A DNA stretch of 9,160 nucleotides, from assembly GCA_002347125.1 (NCBI GenBank), contig DDXG01000165.1:15059-24218 (forward strand). The letters run 5' to 3'. This DNA comes from Phycisphaerales bacterium UBA2266. Lineage in GTDB: Bacteria; Planctomycetota; Phycisphaerae; Sedimentisphaerales; Anaerobacaceae. This document shows, piece after piece, positions 6,391 through 9,160 of the stretch; the first letter of the stretch is position 1, and every line of letters begins with the position of its first letter. The notes beneath the pieces are model-generated. The model ran no database searches and was not told the DNA's origin. It worked only from the letters and a program-made list of their open reading frames with translations. A program made the position numbers and the translations under genes.

Positions 6391-7323
6391 TCAGCTCCTT
6401 GAGATTCGTGTCGTAGTTTGCGCCTTACGGCCGTATTCCTTGAGATAATCACAGGCCTTGCCCAGGTTCGCCGTCATGATCTCGGTCCCTGGATGCCCGT
6501 GCATGAAGGCATTGACATAGCCCCTGTAGCGGATGTCGGCGAGGGCCCCGATCCAGGGCGTCATGTCCGTTGGGCCGATGCCGGGCAGTTGTTCGTTGCC
6601 CTCGGCATTCTGCCAGGCATAGAAAAAACGCAGTTGCCGTCCGCAGATGCGGATCGCCTCGGGCACGGAGTCGCCGCGTCGTTGCAGGTGGTAGGGCGCC
6701 AGGGCGATGCCGAGGCGTCGGGAGGTGTTGTTGTCGACGAAGGCCTTGAATGAGTCGATTCCGTCGAGCAGGGCGTTGCCATGATTCTCCACCGCCAGAT
6801 AAGAATCGTACTTCTCGGCCAGATCCAGCAGCGGCTTGAGGCCCTCCATGAACTGCTTCATCCGGGCCGTCAATTCCTCGGCTCTACAGGGCCCTGCGCT
6901 GCCCTGGACGGCCACGCCGCCGCCGGCCTTGCCCAGCAGCTCGGCGTACTTGGCGTAGCCGCCGCTGTACGTACTGAAGGCGAAGAGCCTGAGCTTGTGT
7001 CTTGCGAGCAGTTCCTTGAGCCCATCCGGTCCGAGACGATTGAGGACGTCGTCCAGATGCGGGCAACCCTCATGGGCCGACCAGACGTCGATGGCCTCGA
7101 AGCCCAACTGGGCGATCTTCTCACAGGCCTGCTCGATGGGCAGTTCCATGAAGTGAATCGAGGAGGTGGACAGTCGCATCCGCCAGGGCGGTCCGCCGAC
7201 AACCCGGTCAGCGGGCATCAGGCCCGCTACCGCACCCAGGGCCGCCGATTTCATAAGACCGCGACGATCTATGCCTGCCACCATTGCCGAATCCACATTG
7301 AAGAAGACCTTTGCACCCAGCAC
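6391..7323 (-). CDS. Tat-exported TIM-barrel protein, sugar-phosphate isomerase/epimerase-like
   Basis: A 310-aa protein of the xylose-isomerase-like TIM-barrel superfamily, whose members isomerise or epimerise sugars or act as lyases using a divalent metal. A twin-arginine signal is visible (DRRGLMKSAALGAVAGL, about 19-35), so it is probably exported. Barrel landmarks are LSTSSIHF, LGFEAIDVWSAHEG (73-86), the metal-site-like VENHG (178-182), GIALAPYHL (205-213), LRFFYAWQ (231-238) and GYVNAFMHGHPG (268-279). APYHL, FYAWQ and FMH are shared with a common planctomycete subfamily, as far as I recall it. They replace the Asp/Glu ligands seen in classic members, so the exact reaction is unknown. 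The start given is a GTG with GCAGG 5 nt upstream. ATG 7284 (residue 14) would give a shorter signal peptide and is a real alternative. The stop lies 2 nt before the reductase-like ATG. Confidence 0.85.
   Translation of the reverse strand: MLGAKVFFNVDSAMVAGIDRRGLMKSAALGAVAGLMPADRVVGGPPWRMRLSTSSIHFMELPIEQACEKIAQLGFEAIDVWSAHEGCPHLDDVLNRLGPDGLKELLARHKLRLFAFSTYSGGYAKYAELLGKAGGGVAVQGSAGPCRAEELTARMKQFMEGLKPLLDLAEKYDSYLAVENHGNALLDGIDSFKAFVDNNTSRRLGIALAPYHLQRRGDSVPEAIRICGRQLRFFYAWQNAEGNEQLPGIGPTDMTPWIGALADIRYRGYVNAFMHGHPGTEIMTANLGKACDYLKEYGRKAQTTTRISRS
6395..6400 (-). promoter_or_regulatory. Ribosome binding site fixing the reductase-like start
   Basis: On the minus strand AAGGAG lies 6 nt before the ATG at 6388. 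It ends 2 nt before the TIM-barrel stop codon (6391-6393), so it lies within that gene's last codons. A ribosome finishing the first gene would be next to this start, which supports translational coupling. Confidence 0.75.
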
Positions 7324-7340
7324 GACAACCTGCCTACTTT

Positions 7341-7361
7341 AGCACGTGGGGCGCCCGTGCT
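7341..7361. repeat. Short palindrome between the dockerin-protein and TIM-barrel genes
   Basis: AGCACG (7341-7346) and CGTGCT (7356-7361) are exact reverse complements around a 9-nt GC-rich loop containing the self-complementary GGCGCC. It starts like the module at 5219-5239 (AGCACGGCC...). No T-run follows on either strand, so it is not a clear terminator. It may be another REP-like unit. It lies in the 87-bp gap (7324-7410), which shows no other feature besides the possible GCAGG ribosome site for the GTG at 7323. Confidence 0.4.
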
Positions 7362-7410
7362 CAAGGCTCCCTTCGCGCAAAATGGTCCGCTGTGAGCCGT
7401 AGCGAGCAGG

Positions 7411-9160
7411 CTACAAACCGCCGGCGGCGCCGAGGGTCTGGAGCCACTGACGGCCGAGTTCCTCAACGTCGAACCAGCCGACGCATCCGTTGCCGTCCAG
7501 ATCGGCGCGGCCGCATTCATTGCATGCCGCATCCAGCCACCGGCCGCACAACAGCGCCAGATCGCGCACGTTGACTTTGCCGTCGGAGTCGATGTCGCCG
7601 CTGAGGTACGGCTGCTCGTCAAAGCCGTAGGTGCGAACAGCAGCGGCCATGAAACCGATCTCGGCGTAGATCATGCGGACGTTCTTTGCTCTCAGCGCAT
7701 CGAGATGCTCCTGCGGGACGCCGCCGTCCAGGCGCGGCTCGAAGAGAAACTCCTCGCTGAAGTTGTGGTGGCCCGGGCGATACGTCTGTGCGTACCAACC
7801 GCGCAGGACGATCGGGGTGGTTGTGATTCCCTGGATGGTGGTGTCAATCCAGCGGACCAGAGGCGCCGTATATCCGGCCGTGGCGCCGCTCGGCGGGGGC
7901 GGCCAGTAGAAGCGAGTGCGGATCGAGACGGTTCCGACGCCCTTGATTGCGACGGGTCCTATCTGGCGGTCCTGGAACAGGTCCCCGATGTTGGGCCGCG
8001 GGCAAGGCGTCAACGCCACCAGCTCGTTCGTGGTGAATGTCGGGCCCTGCCAGGTGATCGTCGGCACGGGCAGGTCATAGTCCGCTTCAAGGTACAGACG
8101 GTTCTGCTCCGATAGCAGTAGAATGGGCCCGTTGCGGGCCGCCATGCGGGTCGGCACGCCGTCGGTGTGCAGGCGGCAGAATCGCGGATTCGACAGAGGG
8201 TGCATCCGCCAGCCGTCCGTGAAATCGACGGGATAATACGGTGCCGTCTGGCTCTGTGAGAGTTGGTGCAGAGCGTAGGGTAAGTGGGGCACGGATCCAC
8301 GCAGCCGCCGGATTCGCCCGTCCGCCGTGTATTCCATGTCCACCGTTGCGTAGAAAGTGTCCTCGGGCGGCTTGGGGCCCAGCCACAGCGACTGTGTATC
8401 GAGGGTCAATCGGCATTTGAGGCGGTGGTTGGCGAAGACATCCCCGTATTCGCCCTGGAAGGTGCCCAACTCCGTCGGCCGTCCCAGAAGAAACGCCGGA
8501 ACCGTGTTCGATGTGTTGTTGCGGGGCAGTTCGCGGACCTGCTTGACGATGATATCGTTGCCCGGGGCGGTCTTCTTGTACTCAAAGTCCAGGATAAACT
8601 GGGTCTTGCCCGTGACGACGCTGAAGCGATTCGCGGCGGCGATCAGCAACTGCGACAGCGTGATGTAATCCTGCTGCCAGTCCATGACCGTGGCTCCAAG
8701 CGGCACGAGGTTGGATTGGCGGATGAGAGTCGGATACTGGCCGAAGGAATAGACCCAGACTTCGACCTCTTCCGGTATGGAGCCATCCGTGGGATTGCTG
8801 ACGGAGACGGCCCCCAGTTGTGTCGCCAGGAGGATCCGCGTCGAGTACGGTCCCGACCGCTCGAACGTGGCCACGCCGTTAGCCAGCTCGAACTCGTCCG
8901 GAAAGCTGTGATGCACGAGCAGGGCCATGCCCACGTCGTTCTCATCGACGCCGAACCGCAGCCGCTGCATGTAGGCATTGTCGTTGTAGAAGCTGGCGTA
9001 GACCTTGCGGATGGCCCGGAAGACCCCCCGCTCGTTGCGCTCGCCGGCGTCGCAGATGCTCGGGCCCTGGTTGTCGCCGTCGAGGTCGTCGGCCAAACAG
9101 CCGGAGTAGCTGTCGTACAGGCCGGCCCCGACGAATGTGGCGCTATCCTCCATATTGCTG
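7411..9160 (-). CDS. PEP/pyruvate-binding (ATP-grasp-like) domain protein with C-terminal dockerin, 5'-truncated by the window edge
   Basis: The frame is open at the right edge, where the first visible residues are S-N-M-E-D-S-A-T-F. Numbering below starts at the Met encoded at 9151-9153. SNMEDSATFVGAGLYDS fits the conserved RSS-x-x-ED...GAGLYDS segment of the PPDK/PEP synthase N-terminal ATP-binding domain (PF01326). FRAIRKVYASFYNDNAY (45-61), VGMALLVHHSFPDEFELANGVATF (74-97) and LDFEYKK...IIVKQVRELP (188-210) continue that fold, with E191 and Q205 as probable nucleotide-site residues. Residues about 215-510 are unassigned, with many beta-type stretches. The end is a dockerin-like pair of calcium loops, DIDSDGKVNVRD (520-531) and DLDGNGCVGWFD (551-562), with cysteines at 536, 544, 547 and 556. 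The PEP-phosphotransfer His domain of true PPDK is absent from the visible part. Dockerins belong to exported proteins, so secretion is inferred; the signal peptide would lie outside the window. Confidence 0.8.
   Translation of the reverse strand, partial: SNMEDSATFVGAGLYDSYSGCLADDLDGDNQGPSICDAGERNERGVFRAIRKVYASFYNDNAYMQRLRFGVDENDVGMALLVHHSFPDEFELANGVATFERSGPYSTRILLATQLGAVSVSNPTDGSIPEEVEVWVYSFGQYPTLIRQSNLVPLGATVMDWQQDYITLSQLLIAAANRFSVVTGKTQFILDFEYKKTAPGNDIIVKQVRELPRNNTSNTVPAFLLGRPTELGTFQGEYGDVFANHRLKCRLTLDTQSLWLGPKPPEDTFYATVDMEYTADGRIRRLRGSVPHLPYALHQLSQSQTAPYYPVDFTDGWRMHPLSNPRFCRLHTDGVPTRMAARNGPILLLSEQNRLYLEADYDLPVPTITWQGPTFTTNELVALTPCPRPNIGDLFQDRQIGPVAIKGVGTVSIRTRFYWPPPPSGATAGYTAPLVRWIDTTIQGITTTPIVLRGWYAQTYRPGHHNFSEEFLFEPRLDGGVPQEHLDALRAKNVRMIYAEIGFMAAAVRTYGFDEQPYLSGDIDSDGKVNVRDLALLCGRWLDAACNECGRADLDGNGCVGWFDVEELGRQWLQTLGAAGGL

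Noticed and set aside
6781..7395. 204-aa open frame on the plus strand
   Set aside because: It is the antisense shadow of the TIM-barrel gene and has no motifs.

Overview
The window looks like chromosomal DNA of a GC-rich member of the Planctomycetota, most likely Phycisphaerae-like. The grounds are the Tat-exported sulfatase, the Tat-exported aldo/keto-reductase-like protein and TIM-barrel protein, and a large secreted-type protein ending in a dockerin-like pair of calcium loops with the DIDSDGKVNV...DLDGNG pattern common in that class. This placement is inference from protein style, because no rRNA or other marker gene is present.

Layout. Positions 1-4371 are read on the plus strand: the 3' part of pyrF (pyrimidine synthesis), murD (peptidoglycan precursor synthesis), a perfect 23-bp inverted repeat starting directly after the murD stop, a 190-bp gap holding a sigma-28-like promoter candidate, a small PilZ-domain protein, and a Tat-exported sulfatase starting 3 nt after the PilZ stop. 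Positions 4419-9160 are read on the minus strand. In transcription order these are a large partial protein (C-terminal half of a PEP/pyruvate-binding, ATP-grasp-like domain, then a long unassigned region, then a dockerin), a TIM-barrel sugar isomerase-like protein, an aldo/keto-reductase-like protein, and a tetraheme cytochrome c lipoprotein. The two blocks converge in a 47-bp gap near 4372-4418.

How the genes may work together. pyrF and murD are housekeeping genes and probably co-transcribed. PilZ and sulfatase look translationally coupled, which would place a sulfate-ester hydrolase beside a candidate c-di-GMP-responsive protein. The TIM-barrel and aldo/keto-reductase-like genes are separated by 2 nt and both carry twin-arginine signals, so they probably form an exported carbohydrate-modifying pair. 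The 284-bp gap at 4989-5272 has no gene. It carries two strong hairpins and a cluster of three REP-like palindromes. No CRISPR array, tRNA, rRNA, transposase or phage gene was seen. The most unusual items are the dockerin-tagged PEP/pyruvate-binding-domain protein, the aldo/keto-reductase fold that has lost most of its catalytic tetrad, the CAPCR sulfatase motif, and the palindromic repeats.
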